This document shows positions 62,780 to 64,000 of a DNA stretch of 64,000 nt, piece by piece. The DNA lies in NCBI GenBank assembly GCA_038900335.1, contig JBBMRB010000021.1, forward strand, positions 1 to 64,000, in the 5' to 3' direction. This stretch comes from Rs1 sp038900335. GTDB taxonomy: Bacteria > Pseudomonadota > Gammaproteobacteria > Pseudomonadales > Balneatricaceae. The translations under genes were made by a program, and so were the position numbers. The stretch's first letter is position 1, and the number at the start of each line of letters is the position of its first letter. The notes beneath the pieces were generated by a model that was given only the letters and a program-made list of their open reading frames with translations, was not told the DNA's origin and made no database searches.

Positions 62780-63781
62780 ATAAGAAAGTGGATAATTTTG
62801 TTACGCATATAGTTTATATATGGCTATTTCTAGGAAAAACTCTCATTAAATTTAGCTAATATATTAAAAAATAATGATTTATTCTCTTCACTCAATTTTT
62901 TTATCCACAAACGCTAAATATTGTTATACCCAAATAAAAGAAATAGAAATGATGTGCCCAACTAAAATTAAAAATAACGATGCATAATCAAAACAAAATA
63001 AAAAACCTTTATAATCAATAGACTATTCTAATTTTTTTTTTTAAATCTAGCTATTTTGAAAAAAAATCAAAATATAAAGTATCCCCTTTTCATAAGTACA
63101 TGTAAGCACATAGACACTTTCTCAGAACAACCCACATAGTTATCAACAAAATTTAAAAATAAAAATAAAAATATATCAAAAAAAATTCAAATATATTTCT
63201 TTTGCTCAATTGTCAAAAAAATCCAACATTGTGTATAAAGCAAATAGTTATGCACAGGTTTGATTTTATTAATACAGGATGTTCCACGCTAGATATACAG
63301 AGACTTATCCACTAATCACACTTTATAAACTCATTACCCACTATTATATACACAAAAATAATTTTTCTGGTATTATTGAAATCGGCAAAAAATAGATCGT
63401 GTGCATAATATGTATAAAAGGAACGATACAGCGGTGCATGAAAATGTGGATAATAAAGGCTGTGCATAACAAGCCTATTTACACACAGAAAGAACGCCCG
63501 ATAATCACTGTGGATAACCAGCTTTACAGCATACTTTGAAGTTCTATAACACATTGATTTCATAGTATTTATTAGACTTAATAACTAAAAATCGGTCCCT
63601 TAATAATAGTAACAAAAACAATCTATATAATATAAATATATATATAATCTATATTATTAACTAATCTAAAATTATGCACATTTTCAATACATTTCTAAAT
63701 AGAGTTCAACACTGTATACTTTCGTCACTAAATTCATCCCAACAAATTTCAACTAACAATAATTTAAGAGAGGCTAAATAA
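62780..63781. other. predicted chromosomal replication origin (oriC)
   Basis: The region has no gene, is very AT-rich and contains eleven DnaA-box-like 9-mers. Plus orientation: TTATCCACA 62901, TTATCAACA 63140, TTATGCACA 63248, TTATCCACT 63305 and TTATGCACA 63672. Minus orientation: 62787 (TTATCCACT), 63230 (TTATACACA), 63400 (TTATGCACA), 63445 (TTATCCACA), 63461 (TTATGCACA) and 63509 (TTATCCACA). Five of these fall within 63305-63517. AT tracts suitable for unwinding lie at 63037-63200 and 63620-63665. Location directly before mnmG (gidA) is the classic gammaproteobacterial oriC position. A separate 83-codon minus frame inside it is not credible as a gene. Confidence 0.88.
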
Positions 63782-64000
63782 GTGGATTATCCTGATCTAT
63801 TTGATGTCATTATCATCGGTGGTGGTCATGCTGGAACAGAAGCTGCATTAGCTTCAGCAAGAAAAGGTGCGAAGACATTATTATTGACCCATAATATTGA
63901 AACTTTAGGTCAAATGTCATGTAACCCAGCAATCGGTGGCATAGGGAAATCACATTTAGTTAAAGAAATTGACGCACTTGATGGGGCAATGGCAAAAGCT
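63782..64000 (+). CDS. mnmG: tRNA uridine-5-carboxymethylaminomethyl modification enzyme MnmG (partial)
   Basis: Only the first 73 codons are in the window. The translation begins MDYPDLFDVIIIGGGHAGTE, the FAD-binding GGGHAGTEAA motif of MnmG (GidA), and continues with GQMSCNPAIGGIGKSHLVKE, a hallmark of the family. MnmG with MnmE installs the carboxymethylaminomethyl group on wobble uridine 34 of several tRNAs. The start is GTG at 63782, preceded by GAGAGG about 8 bases away. The gene continues beyond base 64000. Confidence 0.95.
   Translation, partial: MDYPDLFDVIIIGGGHAGTEAALASARKGAKTLLLTHNIETLGQMSCNPAIGGIGKSHLVKEIDALDGAMAKA

Noticed and set aside
63312..63563. 83-codon minus-strand open frame inside the origin region
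   Set aside because: It covers five or so DnaA boxes, has odd composition and no ribosome binding site; it fits chance within oriC.
1..64000. tRNA, rRNA, CRISPR arrays, insertion sequences, prophage genes
   Set aside because: No cloverleaf, repeat-spacer series, transposase, integrase or phage structural gene was recognised on reading both strands.

Overview
The window looks like the origin-proximal part of a low-GC gammaproteobacterial chromosome, probably marine and related to the Pseudomonas/Cellvibrionales side of the class. This rests on gene order: oxyR-recG, znuB-znuC-zur opposite znuA, aroE-hemF-tsaC-purE-dprA-LysM opposite def-fmt-rsmB-trkA-trkH, and glyQ-glyS are all arrangements I know from Pseudomonas and its relatives. 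The genus cannot be fixed from the sequence alone. No rRNA, tRNA, insertion sequence, prophage or CRISPR array was recognised.

Layout. 0-4 kb: gamma-class carbonic anhydrase-like protein, oligopeptidase A, a YheV-like zinc ribbon and DNA-3-methyladenine glycosylase I, followed by a roughly 90-bp direct repeat. 4-8.6 kb: a MATE exporter and the high-affinity zinc uptake system (ZnuABC with Zur), with a palindromic Zur operator in the divergent promoter region. 8.6-14 kb: an iron-linked periplasmic cluster (two imelysins, a di-heme DUF1111 protein, a DUF1513 protein) behind two overlapping Fur-box-like sequences. 14-22.5 kb: coaD, a YfhL-type ferredoxin, a DUF501 protein, recG-oxyR, a YeeZ-like reductase, a 38-residue membrane protein, rpiA and ilvA. 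22.5-38.6 kb: the conserved housekeeping block, which holds two parS-like centromere sites. 38.6-46 kb: a more individual region with a very unusual periplasmic protein ending in a pilin-like domain, a lytic transglycosylase lipoprotein, an FkbM methyltransferase, a ribbon-helix-helix protein, a DJ-1/PfpI protein and two small secreted proteins.

46-55 kb: a one-direction purine salvage cluster. A basic-membrane-protein (BMP) type ABC importer brings in nucleosides or bases; adenosine deaminase, a predicted 8-oxoguanine deaminase and xanthine-guanine phosphoribosyltransferase process them; an isopenicillin-N-synthase-like oxygenase of unknown substrate sits among them. 55-62.7 kb: a tightly overlapping operon for a CHASE2 Ser/Thr kinase, a PP2C phosphatase, an outer-membrane barrel with TPRs and a FecR-domain protein, facing a 31-residue membrane protein and a lone BatD-like protein.

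62.7-63.8 kb: a gene-free, AT-rich region with about eleven DnaA-box-like 9-mers in both orientations, directly before mnmG, which runs off the window. This is very probably oriC. The parS sites lie about 33 and 41 kb from it, as expected for the ParABS segregation system. The candidates for something not well described are the kinase-phosphatase-FecR-barrel operon, the DUF3352-like/pilin chimera, and an OxyR whose resolving cysteine is replaced by tyrosine.
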